Position numbers and translations under genes: made by a program
Shown: positions 10,433 to 19,452 of the stretch, in pieces
Position numbering within the stretch: the stretch's first letter is position 1
Layout of the letters: each line of letters opens with the position of its first letter
NCBI GenBank assembly: GCA_947449835.1
Contig: CANFSZ010000009.1
Coordinates: forward strand, 1-61,349
DNA length: 61,349 nucleotides
Reading direction: 5' to 3'
Origin: Opitutia bacterium
Lineage (GTDB): Bacteria > Verrucomicrobiota > Verrucomicrobiia > Opitutales > Opitutaceae
Notes under the pieces: generated by a model
The model's database searches: none
What the model was told of the DNA's origin: nothing
Seen by the model: the letters and a program-made list of their open reading frames with translations, nothing else

Positions 10433-11434
10433 ATGCACTCCTACGATCTCATCGGCGCCGGCAACCCCATCATGGATCTGCTCGCCCGCGTCTCCGACGA
10501 CTTTCTCGCCCAACACGTCCGCGGTGAAAAAGGCGGCATGGTCCTCGTCGACGCCGACGAGATGCACCGCCTCGTCACCCAACTTCACGCCAGCCCCGTC
10601 CGCGCCCCCGGTGGCTCCGCCGCCAACACCACCGTCGCCGCCGCCCGCCTCGGCCTGCGCACCCGTTACCTCGGCAAGATCGGCTCCGACGAGACCGCCG
10701 ACGCCTACCACCAAAACATGCTCGACCACGGCGTCGAAGGCTCCCGTTTCAAGCGCGCCCCGCTGCCCAACGCCCGCTGCCTCTCCCTAATCACCCCCGA
10801 CAGCCAGCGCACCATGCGCACCTGCCTCGGCGCCGCGATGACCCTCGCGCCCGAAGAAATCAGCCCCGCCGATTTCGCCGATAGCCGCCACGCCCACATC
10901 GAAGGCTACCTGATGTTTAACCCCGCCCTCGCGACCGCCGTCGTTGATTCTGCCCGCGCCGCCGGTTGCACGATCAGCATCGACCTCGCCTCCTTCGAAG
11001 TCGTCAACGTCGCCCGCGACTGGATTAAACGCCAGATCGATACCGGCGTCCACGTCGTGTTCGCCAACGAAGACGAGATCCACGCCCTCTACGAAACCAA
11101 AACCCCTGCCTACGACGAACTCGCCCGCCGCCTCGCCAGCCACGGAGGCATCGCCGCCGTGAAAATGGGCAAAGACGGCGCGTGGATTGCCCGCGGCTCC
11201 GAGCTGCACCGCATTGAGCCCGTCCGCGTCGCCCAAGCCATCGACACGACCGGGGCCGGCGATTCCTGGGCCGCTGGTTTTCTGTATGGTTACCTACGAG
11301 GCTGGAACCTCGCCGCCGCAGGTGCCCTCGGCTCCGTGCTCGGCGCGGAATGCGTCCAACACATCGGCCCCGCCATCCCCGAATCCCACTGGCCCGCCGT
11401 CCGCGCCCGGGCCACCGCGCTCGCGACGAAATAA
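10433..11434 (+). CDS. PfkB-family carbohydrate/nucleoside kinase (adenosine-kinase-like)
   Basis: A 333-residue ribokinase-fold enzyme. The N-terminal DLIGAGNPIMDLLARV and the GGSAANT motif (60-66) bind substrate. The C-terminal PfkB signature DTTGAGD (271-277) holds the catalytic base Asp277 and the anion hole. The N-terminal style is closest to adenosine kinase or fructokinase-like members that phosphorylate a sugar or nucleoside from ATP; the exact substrate cannot be read. The leader (TTAAACTTCTTCTTAATAAAA) lacks a Shine-Dalgarno. A clear terminator follows. Confidence 0.9.
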   Translation: MHSYDLIGAGNPIMDLLARVSDDFLAQHVRGEKGGMVLVDADEMHRLVTQLHASPVRAPGGSAANTTVAAARLGLRTRYLGKIGSDETADAYHQNMLDHGVEGSRFKRAPLPNARCLSLITPDSQRTMRTCLGAAMTLAPEEISPADFADSRHAHIEGYLMFNPALATAVVDSARAAGCTISIDLASFEVVNVARDWIKRQIDTGVHVVFANEDEIHALYETKTPAYDELARRLASHGGIAAVKMGKDGAWIARGSELHRIEPVRVAQAIDTTGAGDSWAAGFLYGYLRGWNLAAAGALGSVLGAECVQHIGPAIPESHWPAVRARATALATK

Positions 11435-11452
11435 ACCCTAACGCTTTAATCC

Positions 11453-11488
11453 ACGCCGCGTTTTCCCGATTGGGAAACGCGGCGTTTT
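11453..11488 (+). terminator. Rho-independent terminator of the PfkB kinase gene
   Basis: The arms ACGCCGCGTTTTCCC and GGGAAACGCGGCGT form a long stem with one bulged T and a short GATT loop, ending in TTTT. It begins 18 bases after the kinase stop. Confidence 0.88.
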
Positions 11489-11555
11489 CATGAGAACTCT
11501 AAGCGTGAAAGCACGGTGTGTTAAATTTTACTGCTCAATCCAATCCAATCCATAC

Positions 11556-11571
11556 TGGCACGACATAAGCA
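11556..11571 (+). promoter_or_regulatory. Candidate sigma-54-like promoter element
   Basis: TGGCACGACATAAGCA matches the -24/-12 pattern TGGCACG-N4-TTGCW at the GG and GC dinucleotides with exact spacing, but has AA in place of TT. It lies 38 bases before the ATG of the secreted amidohydrolase. A single such match can occur by chance, so this is a weak call. Confidence 0.25.
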
Positions 11572-11608
11572 AAAACACGTTCTCTGATACCCATCTCCAC
11601 CCCAAACG

Positions 11609-13246
11609 ATGAAAACGCACGCCGCTCTTTTCGCCACCGTCACTCTGCTCGCCTCGGCCCTCACCGCTCGCGCCGATTTCGACCTCCTCATTAAAAACGG
11701 CCGCGTCTTCAGCGGCGCTTCCGCCGACACGCCGCTCGTCGCCGCCGACATCGGCATCACCGGCGACCGCATCGTCGCCCTCGCCCCGCACCTCACCGGC
11801 CCCGCCCAGCGCACCATCGACGCCGCCGGCCTAGTCGTCAGCCCCGGCTTCATCGACCTCCACGCCCACATCGAGCCCCTGCCCGAAGATCGCGCCGCCC
11901 AGAGCGCTCTTCGCCAAGGCGTCACTCTCGTCCTAGGCAATCCCGACGGCGGTGGCCCCGTCGACCTCAAAGCCCTCACCACCAAGCTCGAAACCCAAGG
12001 CTTCGGCCCCAACGCCGCCTACCTCATCGGCCACAACTCCGTCCGCGCCCAAGTCATGGGCATGGAAAACCGCGCTCCCACCGCCGACGAACTCGCCGCC
12101 ATGCAAGCCCTCGTCGCCACCGGCATGACCGACGGCGCCTTCGGCTTTTCGACCGGTCTGCTTTATCTACCCGGCACGTTTTCCACCTTAGAAGAAATCG
12201 TCGCCCTCGCCCAAGTCGCCGCCCGCCACGGCGGCATCTACACCTCGCACCTCCGAGCCGAAGGCCTCGGCCTCATCGACGGCGTCACCGAAGCGATTAA
12301 AATCGGTGAAACCGCCCGCATCCCCGTCATCCTCACGCACCACAAAGCCGTCGGAAAACAGATGTGGGGCGCCAGCGAAAAAAGCCTCGCTCTCGTCGAC
12401 GCCGCCCGCGCCCGCGGCCTCGACGTCATGATCGACCAATACCCGTACACCGCCACGTCCACGAGCCTGCGGGTCCTCATCCCGTCCTGGGCCGTCGCCG
12501 GCGACGCCGCCGGCCTCTCCGGCCATTTCGCCCAACGTCTCAAAGATCCCGCCCAACGCGCCCAGATCGAAAAAGAAATCGCCTTCAACCTGCTCAACGA
12601 CCGTGGCGGCGGCGACCTCAGCCGCATCCAGTTTAGCCGTTTCTCGTGGAAACCCTCACTCGACGGCAAAACCATGCACGACTGGGCCCTCGCCGAAGAC
12701 CGCCCGCCCAATGTCGCGACAGGCGTCGACCTCGTCATCCAAGGCGAACTTCACGGCGGCGCCTCCTGCATCTACCACGTGCTCGCCGAAGAGGACGTCG
12801 AACGCATCATGCGGCACCCGCAGACGATGATCGCCTCCGACGGTCGACTCAGTCAACCCGGCAAAGACCATCCGCACCCGCGCGCGTACGGCACGTTCCC
12901 GCGCGTCCTCGGCGAATATGTGCGCGAACGCAAAACCCTCACCCTCACCCAAGCCCTCTACAAAATGACGGGACAACCCGCGCGTCGCCTGGGCCTCACC
13001 GATCGCGGCCGTCTAGAGGTCGGTTGCTACGCCGATCTCGCTTTGTTCGACCCCACGACTGTCGCCGCGCAAAGCACATTTGAACGCCCGCACCAATATC
13101 CCGTCGGCATCCCCTACGTGATCGTAAACGGCCGCGTGACCTTCGACGAAACCGGCTACCACGATCTGCGCGCGGGCCGCATCCTCCGCAGCCCCGCCTA
13201 CGCGCCCGCCGCACCAGCGCCCACGGTGCCGCCGAAAGTAGATTAA
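11609..13246 (+). CDS. Secreted D-aminoacylase / N-acyl-D-amino-acid deacylase family amidohydrolase
   Basis: A 545-residue protein with a signal peptide (MKTHAALFATVTLLASALTA, then RA). The mature part begins with the beta-sandwich strand FDLLIKNGRVFSG. It then shows the amidohydrolase metal motif FIDLHAHIE (His85, His87), HLRAEG, LTHHKAVG, and a C-terminal ASDGRLSQPGKDHPHPRAYG segment typical of D-aminoacylases. Such enzymes remove acyl groups from N-acyl-D-amino acids or related amides; a periplasmic location suggests a role in peptidoglycan or peptide salvage. The precise substrate is unknown. Confidence 0.88.
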   Translation: MKTHAALFATVTLLASALTARADFDLLIKNGRVFSGASADTPLVAADIGITGDRIVALAPHLTGPAQRTIDAAGLVVSPGFIDLHAHIEPLPEDRAAQSALRQGVTLVLGNPDGGGPVDLKALTTKLETQGFGPNAAYLIGHNSVRAQVMGMENRAPTADELAAMQALVATGMTDGAFGFSTGLLYLPGTFSTLEEIVALAQVAARHGGIYTSHLRAEGLGLIDGVTEAIKIGETARIPVILTHHKAVGKQMWGASEKSLALVDAARARGLDVMIDQYPYTATSTSLRVLIPSWAVAGDAAGLSGHFAQRLKDPAQRAQIEKEIAFNLLNDRGGGDLSRIQFSRFSWKPSLDGKTMHDWALAEDRPPNVATGVDLVIQGELHGGASCIYHVLAEEDVERIMRHPQTMIASDGRLSQPGKDHPHPRAYGTFPRVLGEYVRERKTLTLTQALYKMTGQPARRLGLTDRGRLEVGCYADLALFDPTTVAAQSTFERPHQYPVGIPYVIVNGRVTFDETGYHDLRAGRILRSPAYAPAAPAPTVPPKVD

Positions 13247-13374
13247 AAAATCCACGACTTCGATCTGAGCTGGGCGGCACCCAGAGCTTAAAACGAGTCG
13301 CCGAGAATAGGTACGTTTTTACGGTCAGTTTTTCCGTGTCTTCCGCGAGCGAGATGGGCAAGGTCGTGACAAAA

Positions 13375-14649
13375 ATGTCCGCCGATCTTACGAGCCTCGT
13401 CACCGCCCTCGCCCAACGCGCCCGCGCCGCGTCGCTCGTGCTTGCGACCACGCCCACCAGCGCGAAAAACGCCGCCCTCGCCCAACTCGCCGCGCTCATC
13501 GACGGCGCTCACCCTGCGCTTCTAGCCGCCAACGCCCAAGACCTCGCCTCAACCGAAGCCGCCGCTCTCACCGCCGCCGCCCGCGACCGCCTCACGCTCA
13601 CACCCGCCCGCCTCACGCAACTCGCCGCCTCCGTCCGCGCCGTCATTGCGCTCCCCGATCCCGTCGGCGATCTTTTGGAAGAAACCACGCGCCCCAACGG
13701 ACTGCACATCCGCAAAGTGCGAGTGCCCATCGGCGTCATCGGCATCATCTACGAGGCGCGCCCCAACGTCACCATCGACTGCGCCGTCCTCTGCCTAAAA
13801 TCCGGTAACGCCGCCATCCTCCGCGGCGGCAAAGAGTGTTTCCACACCAACACCGCGCTCGCCGCGCTCATCACCGCCGCGCTCACCACCGCCCAACTGC
13901 CCGCCGACGCCGTTCAACTCATCCCCACGACCGACCGCGCGGCGCTCAACGTGCTCCTCAAGCTCGACACTCTGGTGCATTGCCTGATTCCCCGCGGCGG
14001 CGAGAGCCTCATCCGCTTCGTCGCGGAAAATTCCACGATCCCTGTCATCAAACATTTCCAAGGCGTGTGCTTCATTTACGTCGATGCCGCCGCCGACCTC
14101 GCCATGGCCGAGGCGATCACCGTAAACGCCAAAGCCTCCCGCCCCAGCGCCTGCAACGCCGCCGAACAACTTCTAGTTCACGCCCGCGTGGCGGAAACCT
14201 TTCTCCCCGCCGTCGCCCGCGCGCTCGTCGCGCACAAGGTCCAACTCCGCTGTGACGCCGCCAGCAGCGCGATTCTCGCCCGCGCGCAGATCGCCACGAC
14301 GCCCGCGACACCCGCCGATTACACAGCAGAGTTTCTCGATTACGTCATCGCCATTCGCGTCGTCGATTCTCTCGACAGCGCCATCGCGACGATCAACCGC
14401 GAAAGTTCTCAACACAGCGACGCGATCATCACCGCCGACGAAACCGCCGCGCGTCATTTCCTCGGTGTCGTGGACAGCGCGACGGTTTATTGGAACGCGA
14501 GCACGCGCTTTACCGATGGTTTTGAATTTGGCTACGGCGCCGAGATCGGCATCAGCACCGATCGCCTCCACGCCCGCGGCCCGATGGGCCTGCGCGAACT
14601 TTGCACGTACAAATTTCTCGTCGAAGGCACGGGGCAAATTCGCGGTTAA
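13375..14649 (+). CDS. proA: Glutamate-5-semialdehyde dehydrogenase (gamma-glutamyl phosphate reductase)
   Basis: ProA reduces gamma-glutamyl phosphate to glutamate semialdehyde with NADPH, the second step of proline synthesis. From the ATG at 13375 (MSADLTSLV, 424 residues) the length fits the family. Upstream ATG (13354) and GTG (13336) starts are possible but would add a non-conserved leader. Visible motifs are IIYEARPNVT (124-133), the cofactor region LKSGNAAILRGGKE (141-154), and the active-site Cys260 in KASRPSACNAAE. No proB lies next to it in this window. Confidence 0.96.
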   Translation: MSADLTSLVTALAQRARAASLVLATTPTSAKNAALAQLAALIDGAHPALLAANAQDLASTEAAALTAAARDRLTLTPARLTQLAASVRAVIALPDPVGDLLEETTRPNGLHIRKVRVPIGVIGIIYEARPNVTIDCAVLCLKSGNAAILRGGKECFHTNTALAALITAALTTAQLPADAVQLIPTTDRAALNVLLKLDTLVHCLIPRGGESLIRFVAENSTIPVIKHFQGVCFIYVDAAADLAMAEAITVNAKASRPSACNAAEQLLVHARVAETFLPAVARALVAHKVQLRCDAASSAILARAQIATTPATPADYTAEFLDYVIAIRVVDSLDSAIATINRESSQHSDAIITADETAARHFLGVVDSATVYWNASTRFTDGFEFGYGAEIGISTDRLHARGPMGLRELCTYKFLVEGTGQIRG

Positions 14650-14693
14650 ACCTTCGCAAGGATAGAGGTTGTTCTTCCGCTTAACTCGGAACC

Positions 14694-15314
14694 ATGAGCC
14701 CGCGATCGCCTTTATTTTTGACCCTGCTAGTTTCCGCCCTCGCCGTGTCCGGATATGCGCTTTGGGGCTACGGAAGTGGCACGCAACGCGCCGCCGTGCA
14801 CCCAGACATGATCCGAATTTTTAATGCCCACCGCACGCTCATCACGCTCCACGCGACCTGCTCGGTGATCGCGCTCGTCGTCGGCCCGTTTCAATTCTTG
14901 CTGGGACTTCGCGGCCGGCGGCCGAGCCTGCATCGCTGGCTTGGTTATTTTTATTTAACGGTCGGCGTGGGTATCGGCGGAGTTAGCGGTCTGCTCCTCG
15001 CCTTAACTGCTTACGGCGGTTTGGTCTCGGGCGTGGGCTTTGCGCTGCTAGCCGGCCTCTGGCTGTTCACGGGAGTGCGCGCTTTACTTTCGGTCAAGCA
15101 GAGGGATTTCGAACTTCACCGCATCTGGATGATGCGCAACTACGCGCTCACCTTTGCCGGGGTCACCATCCGCATCTACTTGGGATTATTTTTCGCCAGC
15201 GGGCTTAAATTCGAAGAATTTTATCCGGCGCTCGCCTGGCTCTGCTGGGTACCGAATTTAATTTTCGTGGAGTGGTGGTTGCTCGGGTGCGAAAACAGCC
15301 ACGCCCGTAATTAA
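14694..15314 (+). CDS. DUF2306 family multi-pass membrane protein
   Basis: A 206-residue protein with about six hydrophobic helices. It shows the DUF2306 pattern: FNAHRTLITLHATCSVIALV early, then LHRWLGYFYL, then FELHRIWMMRNYALTFAGVT near residue 145. The conserved His residues in the membrane helices suggest a haem- or metal-related function, but none is established. It starts 44 bases after proA on the same strand. Function is unknown; the family call is reasonably sure. Confidence 0.82.
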   Translation: MSPRSPLFLTLLVSALAVSGYALWGYGSGTQRAAVHPDMIRIFNAHRTLITLHATCSVIALVVGPFQFLLGLRGRRPSLHRWLGYFYLTVGVGIGGVSGLLLALTAYGGLVSGVGFALLAGLWLFTGVRALLSVKQRDFELHRIWMMRNYALTFAGVTIRIYLGLFFASGLKFEEFYPALAWLCWVPNLIFVEWWLLGCENSHARN

Positions 15315-15548
15315 AAGTCCCGCGTTGCAGGCGCTTCGCTTACCTTCGCCTTATCACCGCCGGCCGTGCCGTTGCCAACCGCTCCGCCTGCGAGCACGGC
15401 AACGCAACTATTACCCTCCGATGCTAGTAGGTGAACTACCCACGCCTAGAATGCCGCGCTGGCACTTGATCTCCCGCCGCTTTCACTCCACGCTGGATTT
15501 GTTCAGCACCGTCGGAACCGTCGCCCTTTTTCCTTTTCAATTCTCGCC

Positions 15549-16196
15549 ATGAAACGTCGACCCGCTCTCGCGCACCGCCTCCTCGTCGTCCTCAGCTTGG
15601 CCACCCTGCCCGCCGTAGGCGCAGCGCAGACTAATTCCGCTCCCGCCGAAACCGCCGCGACGACGACGCTCACCACGTCGTCCATCACGCCCACTCAGCC
15701 CATCCGGAAACGCGATCGCGCCATCTCTTCCGACGTCGCCGCCTCCCTCGCCGCCGCGATGCCTAAATACAATCCCCCAAAACCCGCACCGCCGCCGAAG
15801 CCCGTCGAAGAACAGCCCGATCTGCGCGAAATGGATAAACCGAAAAACGGCATCGTTCGTCTGCCCGATTACGTCGTGCGCGAGGCCAAACCACCGGTCT
15901 TCCGCGAGCGCGACATCAACACGCAGGCCGGCATGGCCGCCATCGCCATGAAGAAATACGGCACCGAAGCCAGCCGCGCGCTCAACCGTTTCACGATCCC
16001 GCTCTTCGGCCAGACGCAAGAACAACGCGCCCTCGCCCAATACGCCGAAGACGAAAGACTCAAAACCATCGGCGAACTCAACGACGCTGCCGGTATGGTC
16101 AGCGCCCGCGACAAAGCCGAAGGCGCGTACATCAAGCGCGACGTCCAAGCCACGACGATGCGCACCGACGATTACGGCTGGCAGAAAAAACGTTAA
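15549..16196 (+). CDS. Secreted protein of unknown function
   Basis: A 215-residue protein with a signal peptide (KRRPALAHR basic head, LLVVLSLATLPAVGA core). The mature part is rich in Pro, Ala and charged residues and has no recognised domain; PDYVVREAKPPVFRERDI near residue 105 is its most distinctive segment. The N-terminal part of the mature protein (25-75) is low-complexity Thr/Ala/Pro. It is likely periplasmic or envelope associated. A 234-base gap precedes it, holding a 7-bp inverted repeat (GCCGTGC 15363-15369 / GCACGGC 15394-15400) without a T-run. Confidence 0.75.
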   Translation: MKRRPALAHRLLVVLSLATLPAVGAAQTNSAPAETAATTTLTTSSITPTQPIRKRDRAISSDVAASLAAAMPKYNPPKPAPPPKPVEEQPDLREMDKPKNGIVRLPDYVVREAKPPVFRERDINTQAGMAAIAMKKYGTEASRALNRFTIPLFGQTQEQRALAQYAEDERLKTIGELNDAAGMVSARDKAEGAYIKRDVQATTMRTDDYGWQKKR

Positions 16197-16232
16197 TCGC
16201 GTTCGCCTTTTTGCTTCGTCTCACCGCGCCGA

Positions 16233-16535
16233 TCACGCGCTCATCAGCGCCCGCGCAATTTGTTCCCACTCCGCCGCCAAAGTGACGCCGCCGGCCGGCA
16301 CACGTCGACTCGCGAGCGAGTACCAATAACCGGCGTTGGCCGCGTCGCCTTCTTTGCGGTGCAGGTAGGCGTGCACCCATGAGCCGGCTTTGCTTTTATC
16401 GGCCTGCGCCGCATCGTGCGCCGCGTCCCAATCCCCGCGGGCATCGTGCCACAACGCCACCGCCGCTCCGCTCAACCCGGCCGGCGGCTGCGTGGCATCA
16501 CCCGCGATTGACTGATTAAATTCTGCAAAAGTCAT
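16233..16535 (-). CDS. Small conserved protein of unknown function
   Basis: From the ATG at 16535 (MTFAEFNQSIAG) the protein has 100 residues; the frame is open to 16571. It contains the segment SWVHAYLHRKEGDAANAGYWY, seen in a widespread family of about 100-180 residue cytosolic proteins without known function, where the repeated Trp/His/Tyr pattern suggests a helical-hairpin repeat. It is a single minus-strand gene between two plus-strand genes and is convergent with the secreted unknown. Confidence 0.75.
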   Translation of the reverse strand: MTFAEFNQSIAGDATQPPAGLSGAAVALWHDARGDWDAAHDAAQADKSKAGSWVHAYLHRKEGDAANAGYWYSLASRRVPAGGVTLAAEWEQIARALMSA

Positions 16536-16601
16536 GCGTGCCACCTTGCGCCCCGCGCGCCGTCTTTTCAATCTTCTCGCTTAACACCACGCCGCCGCCT
16601 C

Positions 16602-17597
16602 ATGCCGACCCCCGAACACACCGTCATCCGCGCCTTGCTCGCGCACCCGACGGGCTGGGTCTCCGGCGGTGATCTCGCGAAAAAACTCGGCGTCAGTCGC
16701 GTCGCCGTGTGGCAATATTTTGAGAAACTGCGCGCCGCCGGCTTCGAACTCGAATCGCAACGCTCGCAAGGCTATCGCCTCCTCGCACCGCCGCCCCAGC
16801 CGCACGCCGCGCTCATCGAGACCCAATTAAAAATCCGGCCGCGCGGTTTTTCGCTCACGGTTCTCGACGAAATCGACAGCACCAACGACGAAGCCGCGCG
16901 CCAACTCGCCGCCGGCCGCCCCGCGCCGTTTGCCATCGTCGCCCGTCGCCAGACCAAAGCCCGCGGGCGCCTCGGCCGCCCGTGGCACAGTCCCGCCAAC
17001 GGTAACCTTTATATCTCGTTCGCCTTTCGCCCGCAGATCGAGCCGGCTCGCATGACGCCGTTCACGCTTTGGATGGGGCTCAACCTCTGCGAACTCATCG
17101 CCAACGCAACGCCGCTTAAGCCCGGCCTAAAATGGCCCAACGATCTGCTCTTCGACGGCCGCAAAGCCGGCGGCCTCCTCACCGAGGCCCGCATCGACGC
17201 CGACCAAATCCGCGACCTCGTCTTCGGTCTCGGCCTCAACCTCAACAGCCCCGCTTCCACGTGGCCCGGCGATCTCGGCCAGCGTGCCGTGTCCCTCGCC
17301 GAACTCATCGGCGTGCCCGTCGATTTCAACCGCTTCACCGCCGCCGTCATCGGGCGGGTCTTACTCGCTTATCAACGTTTCCTCGACGGCGACCACGTCA
17401 AAACCTTTGCCGATCTCTGGCACCGCTTCGAAGTCCTTCGCGGCCAGCACGTCACCGTTCTCGAAGGCACCGCCCGCCACCCGGGCACCGTGATCGGCGT
17501 CGACGACGACGGCGCGTTACTGCTCAAGAATTCTCGCGGACGCACGCAACGTTTCCGCGCCGGCGAGGTCACGCTGGAGAAACCCAAGACCATCTAA
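16602..17597 (+). CDS. birA: Biotin--[acetyl-CoA-carboxylase] ligase, BirA-type with DNA-binding domain
   Basis: A 331-residue bifunctional-type enzyme. Residues 7-60 form a winged-helix (VSGGDLAKKLGVSRVAVWQY, then GYRLL). The ligase domain follows with STNDEA (93-98), the biotinyl-AMP loop ARGRLGRPWHS (120-130) and KWPNDLL (177-183), and a C-terminal SH3-like cap. It attaches biotin to the carrier of acetyl-CoA carboxylase; the winged-helix suggests it also represses biotin genes, though none is nearby. The leader CACGCCGCCGCCTC-ATG has no Shine-Dalgarno. Confidence 0.95.
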   Translation: MPTPEHTVIRALLAHPTGWVSGGDLAKKLGVSRVAVWQYFEKLRAAGFELESQRSQGYRLLAPPPQPHAALIETQLKIRPRGFSLTVLDEIDSTNDEAARQLAAGRPAPFAIVARRQTKARGRLGRPWHSPANGNLYISFAFRPQIEPARMTPFTLWMGLNLCELIANATPLKPGLKWPNDLLFDGRKAGGLLTEARIDADQIRDLVFGLGLNLNSPASTWPGDLGQRAVSLAELIGVPVDFNRFTAAVIGRVLLAYQRFLDGDHVKTFADLWHRFEVLRGQHVTVLEGTARHPGTVIGVDDDGALLLKNSRGRTQRFRAGEVTLEKPKTI

Positions 17598-17667
17598 CCG
17601 CTCGCCCTCGCGCCCGCAAACCGCTCTGCTCTTTATCTTTCCGCCTCTACGCTCGCCTCTCGCCGTC

Positions 17668-18690
17668 ATGTCCGCGCCGCCTACACCCGCCATCGAAGTC
17701 GACCACCTCGTAAAAACTTACGCGGGTATGACTGCGGTCGCCGATCTGAGCTTCACGGTCGCGCGCGGCGAGATCATCGGTTTCCTCGGGCCCAACGGCG
17801 CCGGCAAGTCCACCACGATGCGCATCCTCACCGGCTACTTGCCGGCCAACTCGGGCACGGTCCGCATCTGCGGTCACTCAGTCGCCACGGAGCCCGACGC
17901 CGTCAAACGCCTGATCGGCTACATGCCGGAAAACAACCCGCTGCCGGAAGACATGCGCGTCAGCGAATACCTCTATTTTCGCGGCCGCCTGAAAGAAATT
18001 CCCCGCCGCAAACTCAGCCCGCGCATCGACGAAGTCCTCGAACTCTGCGACCTGAAACGCGTCCGCCACAAAATCATCGGCCAACTTTCCAAAGGCTACC
18101 GCCAACGCGTCGGCATAGCCGAAGCCATCCTCGCCGAACCGCCCGTCATCATCATGGACGAGCCGACGATCGGCCTCGATCCGCATCAGATTTTGATCGT
18201 GCGCGACCTCATCGCCGGCCTACGCGGTCGCATGACCGTGATCATCTCCTCGCATATTTTGCCCGAGATCGAGATGACGTGTGACCGCGTGCTCATCATC
18301 AACCGCGGCCGCGTCGTCGCCCAAGGCTCCCCGGCCGATCTGCGCCGCGAAGTCCTCGGTCGCACCACTTATCAACTCATCACCGCTGGCTCTATCGACG
18401 CGTTGCCCGCGATCCTAACGGTCGTCGAGCCGACGTTAAAAATCACCGCCAACAGCGAGCCCGACGCCACGGGTTTTGTGACCCTCGCCCTTTCCACCGA
18501 GCGCACGGATGAACTCGGCGAACCGTTGCTACAAAGTTTGATCTCGCACGGTTTCCGCGTCCGCGCGCTCAGCCGCGCCCAACCCACGCTCGAAGATGTT
18601 TTCCTCGCCGCGACGCGGCGCAGCTGGGACGCCAAGCTCGCGCCCGTCGCCACGCCCGCCGGAACTGCCAACGGATTCGATCGCCCATGA
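17668..18690 (+). CDS. ABC transporter ATP-binding protein (GldA-like)
   Basis: A 340-residue ATPase: Walker A GPNGAGKST (41-49), ABC signature LSKGYRQRVG (140-149), Walker B VIIMDEPT (160-167) and H-loop SSHILPE. The C-terminal extension of about 100 residues is typical of ABC-2 drug/gliding-type exporters. Its stop overlaps the permease start by four bases (ATGA at 18687-18690), indicating translational coupling. With the permease, GldG-like and DUF4340 genes it forms a Gld-type ABC system. In Bacteroidota the GldA/F/G set is linked to gliding, but in other phyla it is found without gliding genes, so a gliding role is not implied here. Confidence 0.93.
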   Translation: MSAPPTPAIEVDHLVKTYAGMTAVADLSFTVARGEIIGFLGPNGAGKSTTMRILTGYLPANSGTVRICGHSVATEPDAVKRLIGYMPENNPLPEDMRVSEYLYFRGRLKEIPRRKLSPRIDEVLELCDLKRVRHKIIGQLSKGYRQRVGIAEAILAEPPVIIMDEPTIGLDPHQILIVRDLIAGLRGRMTVIISSHILPEIEMTCDRVLIINRGRVVAQGSPADLRREVLGRTTYQLITAGSIDALPAILTVVEPTLKITANSEPDATGFVTLALSTERTDELGEPLLQSLISHGFRVRALSRAQPTLEDVFLAATRRSWDAKLAPVATPAGTANGFDRP

Positions 18691-19448
18691 AACATTTTCT
18701 CACGTTGCTCAGCCACGAATTGCGGATGTTGCTCGTCAGCCCGAGCACCTACATCGCTGGCACGGCGTTTCTGTTTTTCATGGGCTTCATCTTCACGGGC
18801 ATTTTGGAAAACTACACCAAAGCCGCGCAGGACGTCTCGCCGGCACACGTGTTCTTTCAACTATTTTGGCTCCCAGTTTTCTTCATGGTGCCGTTGCTCA
18901 CGATGAAGTGCCTCGCCGAGGAACGACGCCTTGGCACGATCGAGACGCTCCTCACGACGCCCGTCACCACGACTGAGGTGGTGCTCGGCAAATACACCGC
19001 CGCCTACGCGCTGTATCTTTCGCTCTGGGGTGCAACGGGCGGATTTTTTTATATCTTGAAACGTTTCTCCAGCGACCCGCGGTTGATCGACAGCGGCCCG
19101 TTGATCGGTGGCTATGTTTTCATCGCCGTGTCCGGTCTGCTCTTCGTCGCCATCGGCGTATTCGCGAGTTCGCTCTCGCGCAACCAAGCCGTCGCCGGCA
19201 TCCTCTGCTTCGTCATGCTGGCTGGCCTGATCGTCGGCGTGCGCTGGCTCGGTGAGGCGAGTTTCCTCAACCGCGATATGCTCGCGCCCGCGAAAGCCGC
19301 CGTGGATTACGCCCAGATTTTTGCTCACTACGAAGATTTCACCCGGGGCGTAATTGATGCGCGCCACGTCCTTTTTTATTTTAGCAGCACCGCGCTCGCT
19401 CTGATTTTTAGCATCCTCAGCGTCGAAGTGAAACAGATCCACGCCTGA
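18687..19448 (+). CDS. ABC-2 type permease (GldF-like)
   Basis: A 253-residue integral membrane protein with about six helices. It begins LLSHELRMLLVSPSTYIAGTA and contains the FFMVPLLTMKCLAEERRLGT segment typical of ABC-2 permeases of the GldF/NosY type. It is translationally coupled to the ATPase gene (ATGA overlap) and is followed after four bases by the GldG-like gene. It presumably forms the channel or mechanotransmission subunit for the ATPase. The transported substrate is unknown. Confidence 0.92.
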   Translation: MKHFLTLLSHELRMLLVSPSTYIAGTAFLFFMGFIFTGILENYTKAAQDVSPAHVFFQLFWLPVFFMVPLLTMKCLAEERRLGTIETLLTTPVTTTEVVLGKYTAAYALYLSLWGATGGFFYILKRFSSDPRLIDSGPLIGGYVFIAVSGLLFVAIGVFASSLSRNQAVAGILCFVMLAGLIVGVRWLGEASFLNRDMLAPAKAAVDYAQIFAHYEDFTRGVIDARHVLFYFSSTALALIFSILSVEVKQIHA

Positions 19449-19452
19449 GCCG

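Noticed and set aside
11536-11551. (CAATC)x3 short tandem repeat
   Set aside because: Three copies of five bases in an AT-richer leader is within chance expectation; no link to a known switch could be made.
15325-15552. 75-codon frame in the gap before the secreted unknown protein
   Set aside because: Basic, Pro/Arg-rich translation without a hydrophobic core, typical of random frames; no homologous feel.
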